Shown here piece after piece: positions 23,211-31,694 of a stretch of 37,159 bases of DNA; the stretch's first letter is position 1; each line of letters starts with the position of its first letter. The notes beneath the pieces are model-generated. The model saw only the letters and a program-made list of their open reading frames with translations, made no database searches and had not been told where the DNA came from. Made by a program: the position numbers and the translations under genes. Source of the DNA: Coriobacteriia bacterium (GTDB lineage Bacteria; Actinomycetota; Coriobacteriia; Coriobacteriales; UBA8131); contig WRHL01000009.1 in NCBI GenBank assembly GCA_009783245.1, positions 1 to 37,159 of the forward strand, in the 5' to 3' direction.

Positions 23211-23690
23211 ATGGAATCGGTTTTAAGCATAGTAGGTGTGTCTGCAGGTGTTTTAGCATTTATTATCAGTATTCTTGGTGTTATCAATAATAGGTTCCAG
23301 GCAGTATCCAACTATTATTCTATTGATAGAGATATGAGTTTCTTTGAAGCACGAAAGAAAGTATATAACCTGAAGGAGTCTGAAGTTTCAGAAGACATTG
23401 AGTTGGCATACGTTATAAGCTACTTTCATTTTTGGGGGTTAATGGTAAAGAAAAGGTATCTTCCTTTTTATGTATTCAAGTCTGCCTCGGGTATTTCAAT
23501 AATGGAGCTTTATGAGCATCTAATACCAACGATACTAGCACGACGAAACCGTGAAGAAGGCCGAAACCAGTATTACGCTGAATACTTTGAATGGCTCTAT
23601 TACAAAACAAAGAAGTATCATGATCGTAGAAAACCAAACGAAACAAAAGAGGCGTTACAAGTTGTTCCACCCAATGACAACCACTTATAA
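23211..23690 (+). CDS. Small membrane-anchored protein of unknown function
   Basis: 159 residues, GAGG 5 nt before the ATG. One N-terminal hydrophobic segment (residues 4-26) is followed by a soluble, aromatic-rich domain with EARKKVYNLKESE and YYAEYFEWLYYKTKKYHDRRKPN. The layout resembles DUF4760-type proteins but I cannot confirm this. Codon use and AT content match the preceding HicAB pair, so all three genes probably arrived together as a small accessory insert. The 113-bp gap before it has no recognisable feature. Confidence 0.6.
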   Translation: MESVLSIVGVSAGVLAFIISILGVINNRFQAVSNYYSIDRDMSFFEARKKVYNLKESEVSEDIELAYVISYFHFWGLMVKKRYLPFYVFKSASGISIMELYEHLIPTILARRNREEGRNQYYAEYFEWLYYKTKKYHDRRKPNETKEALQVVPPNDNHL

Positions 23691-23797
23691 ACTAAGGGAA
23701 TAGGGCGTTTGTCACAATGCCCTCAGACTTGCGTCTGTCATCCCGGGCTTGCCAAAAGCTCTGACAGGGTCGACGGGGCCTCTTGCCGGCTTGCTGG

Positions 23798-25486
23798 TTA
23801 CCTGGTTGTTCTTTCTTGCCGTTTCCTTCTCCACATAAGCAGACAAAACGCTCCAAGTGCGGATGCTGTAAGCGCGGCGCCCCATAAGGGCATGCTGCTG
23901 TCACCGGTCTGTGGGGTTGAGCCGGGCGTGGTGCCAGGTGTGGTGCCAGGCGTGGTGCCAGGCGTGGTATCAGGGCTTTTCACATCGACACGGAGTGTTA
24001 CGAAGGCATAGCCGTCTGTGAACTCCGCCTTGAAGGTATAGGTGCCGTTTGTAAGGGTCTTCAGGTAGCTTTCTGTCAGTGTGATGATCGTACTGCCATC
24101 GGTTATGGTGTAGTTTCCTGGATCCACCTCACTGCCGTCTAATGTGAGCCTTAAGAACTTGTCCGCTATGGCGTCTATCTTCGCTGAGGATGTCCCGTCA
24201 CCGGTAAATGTCAGGAAGGCGGACAGTTGGGCATACTCGGTGTCCTCAGCAAACCCCGGTGTCAATACCACGGCTCCTGCAGGCATGGTAAACGACTGGG
24301 TCAGATCCGTTGGGTCGACAAGCGTTGTCCCGGTTGCCGTCCAGGAGGTGAAGCGGTAGCCGGTATCTGGAGCGGCTGTCACGCTGATCGTGGTTCCTGC
24401 CGTGTAGCTTCCGGAAGATGTGCCTGACGTTGTGCCTCCTGTCACTGCATCTATAGTCAAAGCATAGGTCACCGCACCACTGTCCCTGGTGACGGCTATG
24501 GTGTAGGTCTTGGTCGTGGTCCCATCCTCTGCGGTCACGACGATATCAAAGGGGTTCGCACCGACGCTTAAGGCTTTTGTCCCTGTGCCTGCGGCCGATG
24601 CGTAGCTATCGTTGACTGTCGCGCTGATATCGATGCTTGAGGCGCTGTTAGGGACGGTCACGGAATAGTTTGTCACGGCGGGATCGAATGCAGGTGTAAG
24701 GGTGCCCGTATTGACAGAGAGCGCGGAAAGGGTGGCGTCGTCGTTTGAGAGCACTATAATTACAACCCCGCCTCCGCCGATCTTCGGATGTATGCCACTG
24801 AAATCGACGGGAGCCATAAGGCCTATGTCTACTCTTGTCTCGTTGTGGCCAACAGTCAATAACCCACTTGCAGAGATAGACGAATCTGTACCAACAGCGC
24901 CGGCTCTGTCATCGCTTACATACAACCAGTCTTTCCAATCAATAATATCTATATAGCTCTCGGGATAGACCTTTGTGGCTAGTTGGAGGGACTGTCCCTT
25001 TCTTACGGTAGGCTGCCCATATTCTTGCCCGACAACGTACGAGATTGCCGAGCACTCATAGGCATCTATAGCACTGTAGGCATACACCCCCGGATCGCCT
25101 TTCGGGGTAGCGATGATGATAAACCCTTCGTAATACACCACCGGAAGCGGATAATCCACAACCAATATCCCAGGATAACCGGAATCAGTTGCAGATATCA
25201 AAGTACTAGGCGATATCGTTTCGCTGTAGAAATCCAATTCATCCGCGGGCAGATCCCTGTTTGTGCCGTCAGAGTAAAACGCTGTAACTGTGACTTTTAC
25301 CGGTTCCCCTTTTATATAACTCAATACACCGAGCGCCTCATAAGGTGTGAATAAATGGTTCATAGATAACTGGAGGGCGATGATCTCTGGCTCATCCGCC
25401 CTTGCAGGAGGTGCTACAACCGGCAAGAAGGCCAGTAGCATGGCTGTTGCGATCAACACAGATAAGAATCTTTTCATCCTTCTCAT
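23798..25486 (-). CDS. Cell-surface protein with cadherin-like and InlB-type repeats and a sortase-like tail
   Basis: 562 residues from ATG 25484-25486 (GAGGAG 8 nt upstream). It has a signal peptide ending near PPARA/DEPE. An unassigned region runs to about 250, where a cadherin-like beta-sandwich begins (LSALSVNTGTLTPAFDPAVT, then SYSVTVPN-type core). An InlB-like repeat (GYRFTSWTATG, FTMPAGAVVLTPGF) and an X2-like Ig domain (LRLTLDGSEVDPGNYTITDG) follow. Next come a TPGTTPG tandem linker, TPQTGD (a variant LPxTG sortase site), a hydrophobic helix and a basic tail RRKRQERTTR. It should be exported and linked to the wall, which implies a Gram-positive envelope. The role is probably adhesion or structure. 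Confidence 0.85.
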   Translation of the reverse strand: MRRMKRFLSVLIATAMLLAFLPVVAPPARADEPEIIALQLSMNHLFTPYEALGVLSYIKGEPVKVTVTAFYSDGTNRDLPADELDFYSETISPSTLISATDSGYPGILVVDYPLPVVYYEGFIIIATPKGDPGVYAYSAIDAYECSAISYVVGQEYGQPTVRKGQSLQLATKVYPESYIDIIDWKDWLYVSDDRAGAVGTDSSISASGLLTVGHNETRVDIGLMAPVDFSGIHPKIGGGGVVIIVLSNDDATLSALSVNTGTLTPAFDPAVTNYSVTVPNSASSIDISATVNDSYASAAGTGTKALSVGANPFDIVVTAEDGTTTKTYTIAVTRDSGAVTYALTIDAVTGGTTSGTSSGSYTAGTTISVTAAPDTGYRFTSWTATGTTLVDPTDLTQSFTMPAGAVVLTPGFAEDTEYAQLSAFLTFTGDGTSSAKIDAIADKFLRLTLDGSEVDPGNYTITDGSTIITLTESYLKTLTNGTYTFKAEFTDGYAFVTLRVDVKSPDTTPGTTPGTTPGTTPGSTPQTGDSSMPLWGAALTASALGAFCLLMWRRKRQERTTR

Positions 25487-25592
25487 TTCAGTGCTCCTCA
25501 CCCAGATTATTGTTAAGAGAGAATCTAACATATATACGTACGCAGAACCACTACCCTCTCGGCGATTGGGCTTGCTGTCCCCTAAGTCGGTC

Positions 25593-25639
25593 TATAGGGT
25601 AGAAGTGGGACAAGGGGGACGGTACGTTTCTACCCTATA
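25593..25639. repeat. Palindrome overlapping the siroheme-gene stop
   Basis: TATAGGGTAGAA (25593-25604) and TTCTACCCTATA (25628-25639) are perfect 12-bp arms around a family-A core (GGGACAAGGGGGACGGTA). The right arm contains the stop codon of the siroheme synthase gene, so the repeat forms its 3' end and may act as a terminator. The space to the surface-protein start holds no gene. Confidence 0.85.
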
Positions 25640-26282
25640 ACAACTCCGCATATAACGAGGAGAGCAGGGTCTCTGCCTGCTGCAACCTTCCCTGTCTCAC
25701 CAGGCTGTAGACCTCCGTATCGGCAACGGCCTGCCAAAAGGCTGCGCGCTGCTGGGCGGGCAGCTCGGCCAGCGCCTTCTCGCGCCAGCGGCGCAGCAGC
25801 TCCACAAACGTGTCAACCTCAGGGCCCATCACCCCCTCAAGTTCCTCGCGGATGAGCCGTGCGGCTAAAGGCGAGCTGCCGTCGGTGGACACCGCGATGC
25901 TTAAGGCATCCCTGCGCAGCACGGATGGCAGGTAGAAGCTGCAGAGCTCGGGGCAGTCCGCAACGTTGACGGGCAACCCCAACTGGGTGGCATCCGCGGC
26001 AATACGGGTGTTGGTCTCATAATCGTCGGTGCAGGCGAACACCAGGCTGGCTCCTCTTAGGTCGCCGCTTTCATAAGGTCTTTGCAGCAGCCGGCAGCAG
26101 CCGCCTTTGCCAGCAGCAAGACCTGCGAGCTCAGGGCACAGCTCAGGCGCGACCACCGTGATGCGGGCGCCGCATTCCAGCAGGCCCACAACCTTGCGGA
26201 GCGCCACCGCGCCGCCACCGATGACCACCACGTCCTTATCGTGCAACACCAAGGCTATAGGATACGTTTGCGCCGCAGCCAT
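25635..26282 (-). CDS. Precorrin-2 dehydrogenase / sirohydrochlorin ferrochelatase (siroheme synthase)
   Basis: 215 residues. The N-terminal NAD-binding fold is DVVVIGGGAVALRKVVGLLECGA; VFACTDDYETN and the dimer region NVADCPELCSFYLPSVLRRDALSIAVSTDGSSPLAARLIREELE match the Met8p/CysG-N family. It makes siroheme from precorrin-2, the cofactor of DsrAB. There is no methyltransferase domain, so uroporphyrinogen methylation must be coded elsewhere. The start could be ATG 26282 (GAGGGG upstream) or a GTG at 26294 that overlaps the LysR stop. It forms one unit with the regulator gene. Confidence 0.92.
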   Translation of the reverse strand: MAAAQTYPIALVLHDKDVVVIGGGAVALRKVVGLLECGARITVVAPELCPELAGLAAGKGGCCRLLQRPYESGDLRGASLVFACTDDYETNTRIAADATQLGLPVNVADCPELCSFYLPSVLRRDALSIAVSTDGSSPLAARLIREELEGVMGPEVDTFVELLRRWREKALAELPAQQRAAFWQAVADTEVYSLVRQGRLQQAETLLSSLYAELL

Positions 26283-26290
26283 CAAGCCCC

Positions 26291-27205
26291 TCACGCTTCT
26301 TCGCTGTGGAGCTCTTGGAACTTCTCGCGGATGATGCTTAGGAAGTCCTCTTTCATGGGCGACATGGGCTCTTTTTTGTAGAGCATGCAGACAATGAGCG
26401 ACGCGCCTCTGATCTTCAGCGTGTCGATCTCGCCTTTTTTGAAGATGATCTCCTGGTCAAGCCCCGTCTTTGTGGCGAAACCTGCCGCCAGGCCCTCCTG
26501 GATCATCTTCTTGTACACGTGGACGTCAACGCGGTAGACCAGCGGGTTCTTGACTTGGATCATCTCAAAGGTCTCCATGGCCCAGTCGTAGAGGTTCTCG
26601 AAGACCACCAGCGGGACGCGTTTCTCAAAGAGCTCCTGGATGGTGTAGCTGCGGTGCGGGTACTTCAGTTTCTTGCTGACGCAGAAGTAGAGTTGGTCCT
26701 GCGAGAGCTTCTCCTGCTCCAGCCCGGGGGTGTCAAGCAGCTCCACCCGCCGCGGGAGCTCCTCCTTGCGCAGGTACATGAAGCCCACGTCAGCGGTGCC
26801 TTCATGCAGGTCAGCGATGATGTCGGCCGGCGCGCGCTCGGTGGTTTTGATGCTGATTGCCGGGTTGCGACGGTAGAAGTCGACGATCATCTCGGGGAGG
26901 GCGATGTAGGGGACCAGCTCCACGCGCAGCTCCCCGGTCAGCTGTTTCTCGGCGGTCTGCCCTATCGACTTGAGGTCGCGGACGCGCTCCAGGATCTCCT
27001 CGGCCTTGATGAGCGCCTCTATGCCCTGGGGGGTCAGGACCACCCCGTGGTGCGTGCGCTCGAACAGTTGGAAGCCGAGTTCGGCCTCGAGCTTGGCGAT
27101 GGCCGTACTGACGTTTTGCTGTGACATGAAGAGGTGTGAGGCTGCATGGGAGAATGAGCGGCTGCGACTGACTTCCACAAAGAAGTCGAGCTGTTCCAGG
27201 CGCAT
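26291..27205 (-). CDS. LysR-family transcriptional regulator
   Basis: 304 residues from ATG 27203-27205 (AAGGAGAGG upstream; longer frames have no ribosome site). The N-terminal winged HTH is FFVEVSRSRSFSHAASHLFMSQQNVSTAIAKLE, followed by ELGFQLFERTHHGVVLTPQG. A periplasmic-binding-protein-like effector domain spans residues 90-295. It is divergent from the dehydrogenase-MFS-ThDP-xsc operon and overlaps the siroheme gene, so it probably responds to the sulfonate substrate or an intermediate and controls both directions. Confidence 0.92.
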   Translation of the reverse strand: MRLEQLDFFVEVSRSRSFSHAASHLFMSQQNVSTAIAKLEAELGFQLFERTHHGVVLTPQGIEALIKAEEILERVRDLKSIGQTAEKQLTGELRVELVPYIALPEMIVDFYRRNPAISIKTTERAPADIIADLHEGTADVGFMYLRKEELPRRVELLDTPGLEQEKLSQDQLYFCVSKKLKYPHRSYTIQELFEKRVPLVVFENLYDWAMETFEMIQVKNPLVYRVDVHVYKKMIQEGLAAGFATKTGLDQEIIFKKGEIDTLKIRGASLIVCMLYKKEPMSPMKEDFLSIIREKFQELHSEEA

Positions 27206-27446
27206 GGCCCTCTCCTTCCGCCTTGGTCGCTTGTGTCGTGTTGACTGCCAACGCGCGGCCCCTCGCGCGGCCACTTGCGCGGGCACACGCGCATCCGTGT
27301 TGACTGCCAGCGCATCTGGCCACAAACAATATTTGTAGCTAGCCCCTCTTCCGCAATTATAAACTGTTTTCTTTTTCCCTCACAACCCTCTATAACAGGA
27401 GGTACAAATAAACAGCCTGGTAACAGTCGGAGAGTGTTGTGCTGAA

Positions 27447-27520
27447 GACGGGAGTGAGACAGGGTGATAGTGGTGTGCGACGGGGAGGGCGCCATCCTAT
27501 CTCCTTGTCCCACTCCCGTC
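27447..27520. promoter_or_regulatory. Leader hairpin before the sulfonate operon
   Basis: The arm 27447-27470 and its complement 27497-27520 pair over 24 bp with three mismatches; the outer ten (GACGGGAGTG) are perfect. It lies 28 bp before the dehydrogenase start, so it would be in the 5' leader. It could be an attenuator-like structure or just a diverged repeat. An AT-rich LysR-type near-palindrome, ACAAACAATATTTGT, is seen at about 27323-27337 in the same intergenic region. Confidence 0.45.
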
Positions 27521-27548
27521 TTTGCATAACTGAAGAATGGAGGAACAC

Positions 27549-28466
27549 ATGAAAGTAGCCGTTATCGGCGCCGGTGTCATGGGCCCCGGCATCGCCCAGA
27601 CCTTCGCCACAGGGGGGCATGACGCAGTCCTTATCGACATCGTCCCCGAGGCCCTGGAGAAGGGCCTGAAAGAGGCCGAGAAGTGCCTCAAACTCCTGGA
27701 GGACATGGAGATCATCGAAGGCGCCGCCGAGAAGTTCGCACGCATCTCAGGCGCCACCTCACTTGAGGCCGCCGCAGACGCCGACCTCATCATCGAGGCC
27801 GTCCCCGAGCGGCCAGACATCAAAAAGAGCGTCTATGACCAGCTCGACCCCATCTGCAAGCCCGACGCGGTCTTCACCAGCAACACCTCGTCCTTCCCCA
27901 TCTCAGAGATGTACCCGGAGTTCCGCCCCGGTAACTTCTTTGTCACCCACTTCTTCAACCCACCCGCCATCAACCCGCTCATCGAGATAGTGCACGGCCC
28001 AGACGCCAACCCAGAAAAGGTGCAATGGGTCCGCAACCTGCTTGAGGAATGCGGTAAGAAACCCGTTGTCCTCAAGGAGTACCTCATGGGCTTTCTGCTC
28101 AACCGCATGCAGATGGCCATGCTGCGCGAAGGCCTCTACATCACGGAGCAGGGCTACGTCACCCCCGAGGACATGGACACCGCAACCAAGGTGGGCCTTG
28201 GCTTCAAAACCGCCTGGCAGGGCATGTTCGAGACCATGGACTATATCGGCCTGGACACGGTCAGCTTTGCGCAGGCCGTGCTGCTCCCCTGCCTCTACGC
28301 CAGCACCGACCCGTCCAGCCTTGTCTCGGACAAGGTCGCAGAGGGCAAGCTCGGCCTCAAGACCGGCGAGGGTTTCATCAAATATGAAGACCCAGAGGCC
28401 ACGCAGGACCTCCGCTTCATGATGCTGGCCGATCAGCTCAAGCTCTACAAGAAGTACGGCATCTGA
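27549..28466 (+). CDS. 3-hydroxyacyl-CoA dehydrogenase-family NAD-dependent dehydrogenase
   Basis: 305 residues from ATG 27549; GGAGG lies 5 nt upstream, inside the frame of an earlier ATG, so the later one is used. A Rossmann fold (AVIGAGVMGPGIAQTFATGG) is followed by SNTSSFPISE, the catalytic THFFNPPAINPLIEIV and LLNRMQMAM, then the helical C-terminal domain. All catalytic residues of the HADH family (Ser, His, Asn) are present. Fatty-acid partners such as thiolase or enoyl-CoA hydratase are absent. In this operon an alternative substrate, for example a hydroxysulfonate such as sulfolactate, is plausible but unproven. Confidence 0.85.
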   Translation: MKVAVIGAGVMGPGIAQTFATGGHDAVLIDIVPEALEKGLKEAEKCLKLLEDMEIIEGAAEKFARISGATSLEAAADADLIIEAVPERPDIKKSVYDQLDPICKPDAVFTSNTSSFPISEMYPEFRPGNFFVTHFFNPPAINPLIEIVHGPDANPEKVQWVRNLLEECGKKPVVLKEYLMGFLLNRMQMAMLREGLYITEQGYVTPEDMDTATKVGLGFKTAWQGMFETMDYIGLDTVSFAQAVLLPCLYASTDPSSLVSDKVAEGKLGLKTGEGFIKYEDPEATQDLRFMMLADQLKLYKKYGI

Positions 28467-28552
28467 CAAAGGGCTGGCTGACAAGCGACCACCTGACAAG
28501 TAAAACAACCCTCACGATAAATACGGGTCTAGTAATAGAAAGGAGAGATAAC

Positions 28553-29959
28553 ATGGCGAAAACCAAAAAGGAAAAGACCAAGATGACCAAACGGCAGTTG
28601 CACCTGTTCATGATCATCATCCTCGGCTCCTTCTTCGAGGGGCTCGACGACTCCCTCGTCAACATCGCCCTGCCCTACATCGGCCTGACCTTCGGCTTCT
28701 CTGAGTACGGCTCACGGCTTGGCGCTGACGGCACCATGGTCAACGAGATCATCGTCAACCCAACGGTCTCCACCTACCTGCTTGCCATCATCGGCATCGG
28801 CACCGTGGTTGCCTTCCTCATGTCGCGCCTGGCAGACCGAGTCGGCCGCCGCCCGGTGTTCCTCTGGTGCGTCTATGGCTACTCCATCTGCACCTTCCTC
28901 ACCGCAGTCATCTCGATGCCCTTCTTCGTCAACCCTGAGACCGGCCTGCTCGGCCAGACGGCAGGGTTGTTCGCCTTTGGCTTCTTCCAGTTCACGGCGC
29001 GCATCTTCTTGATAGGCAGCTGGTCGCTTGGCTACGTCATCCTCACCGAGGAGTTCGCCGCCAAGGACCGCGGCTTCGCAACCGGCCGCTTCCAGCTGGC
29101 AGCGGTGTTCGGCGGCCTTCTGGTAGGCATCCTCATCATGTTCTTCATCCCCAAGGACACCATCGACGGCTTTGGCTGGCAGTGGCTCTACATGATAGGC
29201 GCCATCCCGCTCATCCCCGTCTTCTTCCTGCGCAAATGGCTGCCCGAGACCGAGGCGTTCCTGCAACGCAAGCGGGCCCTTGACGCGGGCACGGCCGAGA
29301 AGGACACCAGCTTCATGGAAGCCTGGAAGAAACCGCACCGCAAGTACCTCATCATCATGTCCGTAGTCTGGTTCTTCTTCTACTTTGGCATCAAAGGCCA
29401 GCTCAACCTCTTCTCAACGCGCGTGGTGGAAGACCTGCACTGGGTGCCCAGCGACATCACCATAGCCGTCGCCTCGGCCACGGTCATCGGCATCTTCATC
29501 ATCGCCCTCAACGGCAAACTGCTGGACATCCTCGGACGCAAGAAGGCCGCGCTCATCATCATCCTCGTGGGTGTCGCCATGAGCTTCGCCACCTTCATGT
29601 CCAAGGATTTCGTCGCGATCATCGTCTTCAACGTGGTCGCCACGGGCTGCCTGAACTCCTTCCTGATGATCGGCTCCACCATCACCAACGAGCTCTTCCC
29701 CACCAAGATCCGCGCCAGCGCCATGGCTTGGGCCAACAACATCTTCGGCCGCGTCGGCCAGATCGGCGTCCCGCTCTTTGTGGGGGCCATCGTAGCCGGC
29801 ACCGCGCTGAGCTGGGGCAACGCCCTGGCCATCGCCATGCTCCTGCCGCTCATCTCGCTCGTTTTGATCATGGTGTTCATCCCCGAGACCAGCAAGCGTT
29901 CGATCGAGGAGATAGACGGCCTGGACACGGAGGCAGCCCCTGCCGCCCTCGAGTCCTAA
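28553..29959 (+). CDS. MFS transporter, probable substrate importer of the operon
   Basis: 468 residues with 12 predicted membrane helices. The loop 2-3 signature is RLADRVGRRPVF and the matching loop 8-9 region is GKLLDILGRKKAAL; PETEAF and the C-terminal PETSKRSIEEID place it with sugar-porter or metabolite:H+ symporters. It has a strong ribosome site (AAAGGAGAG). Its place between the dehydrogenase and two ThDP enzymes suggests uptake of the sulfonate substrate. The substrate cannot be read from sequence. Confidence 0.9.
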   Translation: MAKTKKEKTKMTKRQLHLFMIIILGSFFEGLDDSLVNIALPYIGLTFGFSEYGSRLGADGTMVNEIIVNPTVSTYLLAIIGIGTVVAFLMSRLADRVGRRPVFLWCVYGYSICTFLTAVISMPFFVNPETGLLGQTAGLFAFGFFQFTARIFLIGSWSLGYVILTEEFAAKDRGFATGRFQLAAVFGGLLVGILIMFFIPKDTIDGFGWQWLYMIGAIPLIPVFFLRKWLPETEAFLQRKRALDAGTAEKDTSFMEAWKKPHRKYLIIMSVVWFFFYFGIKGQLNLFSTRVVEDLHWVPSDITIAVASATVIGIFIIALNGKLLDILGRKKAALIIILVGVAMSFATFMSKDFVAIIVFNVVATGCLNSFLMIGSTITNELFPTKIRASAMAWANNIFGRVGQIGVPLFVGAIVAGTALSWGNALAIAMLLPLISLVLIMVFIPETSKRSIEEIDGLDTEAAPAALES

Positions 29960-30034
29960 GTCTGGTTTTTAACGATAACAGATCAGGTTCCTGAAGTAGT
30001 AAGACGCTCAACAATGTGAGAAAGGATCGATATC

Positions 30035-31681
30035 ATGACACAAGTCAAAGCAGGGTCACTGGCTGGCGAACTCCTCAAGAACGCCGGCGTGTCCTACCTC
30101 TTCGGCATCCCCGGCGGCCATGTCTACCCGCTCATGGAAGGCTGCAAGGAGGCCGGCATCCCCTTCATCGGGGTGCGTAACGAGATGAACGCGGCCTTCG
30201 CGGCTGAAGGCTGGGCGCTGACCACCGGCAAGCTCGGCGCCTGCACGGGTACGGCCGGCCCCGGTGTGACCAATCTCATCACCGGTATGGGCAATGCCAA
30301 ATGCGGCGGCTACCCCGTCCTCTACCTGGGAGGACGCGCCAAGCTTGCCGAGTTCGACGTCAACCAGCTGCAGGATTTCGAGACGCTCCCGGTTGTCTCC
30401 AGCATCTGCAAGTACTCCAAGGCCGTCTACGACCCAGCGCGCCTTCCCGAGTATATGCAACGCTGCGCGACCATGGCGATCTCCGGTCGCCCGGGCCCCG
30501 TCTACTTTGAGATGGCGCGCAACTACATGGAGGGCGAAATCGAGACCGACGAGCTTCCCAAGCTCCTCCCCATCCTGGCCCAGGGCGAAGGCCGCACCAA
30601 GGCCGACCCGGCTGCCGTAGCCAAGGCTGTCGAGCTGATCGACAAGGCCGAGCGCCCCATAGTGATGGCCGGCGGCGGCGCCTGGTGGTCGCAGGCCCAG
30701 GATGCCCTCAAGGCGTTCGTCGAGAAGACCGGCGTCCCCTTCTACACACGCAACGCGGCGCGCGGCATGATCTCCGACTTCCATCCGCTGTACGGCGGGT
30801 TGGCCTATAACCATCCCGTGCTGCTCAACACCCTGCCCATGGTCGATCTTATCGTCATAGTAGGGACCCGCCCAGGATATACGCTGCATCCGCAGCACCT
30901 GGCGACCGGCGTGCCGATCATCCGCATCGATATTGACCCCGCCGAGATCACCAGCATGGTGGATGTCACCGTGCCGCTGGTGGGCGACGCGCGCGCCGTG
31001 CTGGAGCAGCTGACCGAGGGCTGCGCCGAGGCCAAGCGCGACACGTGGCTCGCAGCGGTCAACGAGGTCAAGAGCAATGTGATGATGAGCGCGATGCCGG
31101 GCTTGATGTGCGAGGACACGCCCATCCATCCCATGCGGCTGCTGTTCGAGCTGTATCAATACGCGGCGATCAACAACGACACCATCTTCTGCATTGACGG
31201 TGGCGACGCTGCTACCTGGGGCTCTGCCGTTCTGCCGGCAACCGGCCCAGGCCAGCACCTCAGCCTGGGGGCTACCTGCTTTGGCCCGCTAGGCGTGGGT
31301 ATGGGTTATGCCATGGCGTCCAAGCTGGCGCATCCCGAGAAGACCGTCATCATGTTCACCGGCGACGGCGCCTTTGGCTACAACGTCATGGAGTATGACA
31401 CCTGCATCCGTTATGGGATCAACATCATCACCGTCATCCTCAACGACAAGCAGTGGGGCATGATCCTGCGCTCCGAGGCGAAGAAGACCGAGGGGCTCGA
31501 CCCCATTGGCCTGCAGCTGCGTGAGACCCATTACGAGGAGATCGTCACGGCCCTGGGTGGCTATGGCGAGTTTGTGACGGATCCCAATGAGATCGGCCCG
31601 GCGCTCCAGCGTGCCATCGAGTCCGGCGTTCCCGCCTGCATCAACGTCATGACCGACCCCCAATACGGCCCCAACTTCTGA
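30035..31681 (+). CDS. Thiamine diphosphate-dependent decarboxylase/ligase, acetolactate-synthase-like
   Basis: 548 residues with the three ThDP-enzyme domains in order: PYR (1-170), central (about 190-330) and PP (about 370-530). The catalytic glutamate is Glu50 in [14 protein letters not shown]. The cofactor motif is GDGAFGYN near residue 443, with LNDKQWGM about 27 residues later. Unlike the next gene, it lacks the Xsc-specific motifs. Candidates include a sulfopyruvate-decarboxylase-like, oxalyl-CoA-decarboxylase-like or acetolactate synthase activity. A product of sulfoacetaldehyde would feed Xsc directly; this is an inference from position. It lies 75 bp after the MFS gene and 13 bp before xsc. 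Confidence 0.88.
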   Translation: MTQVKAGSLAGELLKNAGVSYLFGIPGGHVYPLMEGCKEAGIPFIGVRNEMNAAFAAEGWALTTGKLGACTGTAGPGVTNLITGMGNAKCGGYPVLYLGGRAKLAEFDVNQLQDFETLPVVSSICKYSKAVYDPARLPEYMQRCATMAISGRPGPVYFEMARNYMEGEIETDELPKLLPILAQGEGRTKADPAAVAKAVELIDKAERPIVMAGGGAWWSQAQDALKAFVEKTGVPFYTRNAARGMISDFHPLYGGLAYNHPVLLNTLPMVDLIVIVGTRPGYTLHPQHLATGVPIIRIDIDPAEITSMVDVTVPLVGDARAVLEQLTEGCAEAKRDTWLAAVNEVKSNVMMSAMPGLMCEDTPIHPMRLLFELYQYAAINNDTIFCIDGGDAATWGSAVLPATGPGQHLSLGATCFGPLGVGMGYAMASKLAHPEKTVIMFTGDGAFGYNVMEYDTCIRYGINIITVILNDKQWGMILRSEAKKTEGLDPIGLQLRETHYEEIVTALGGYGEFVTDPNEIGPALQRAIESGVPACINVMTDPQYGPNF

Positions 31682-31694
31682 TTGGAGAAACAGT

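Noticed and set aside
30056-31258. Long open frame on the minus strand (about 400 codons) inside the first ThDP gene
   Set aside because: It is antisense to a clearly conserved ThDP enzyme, its peptide is low in conserved motifs, and long antisense frames are common in high-GC genes.
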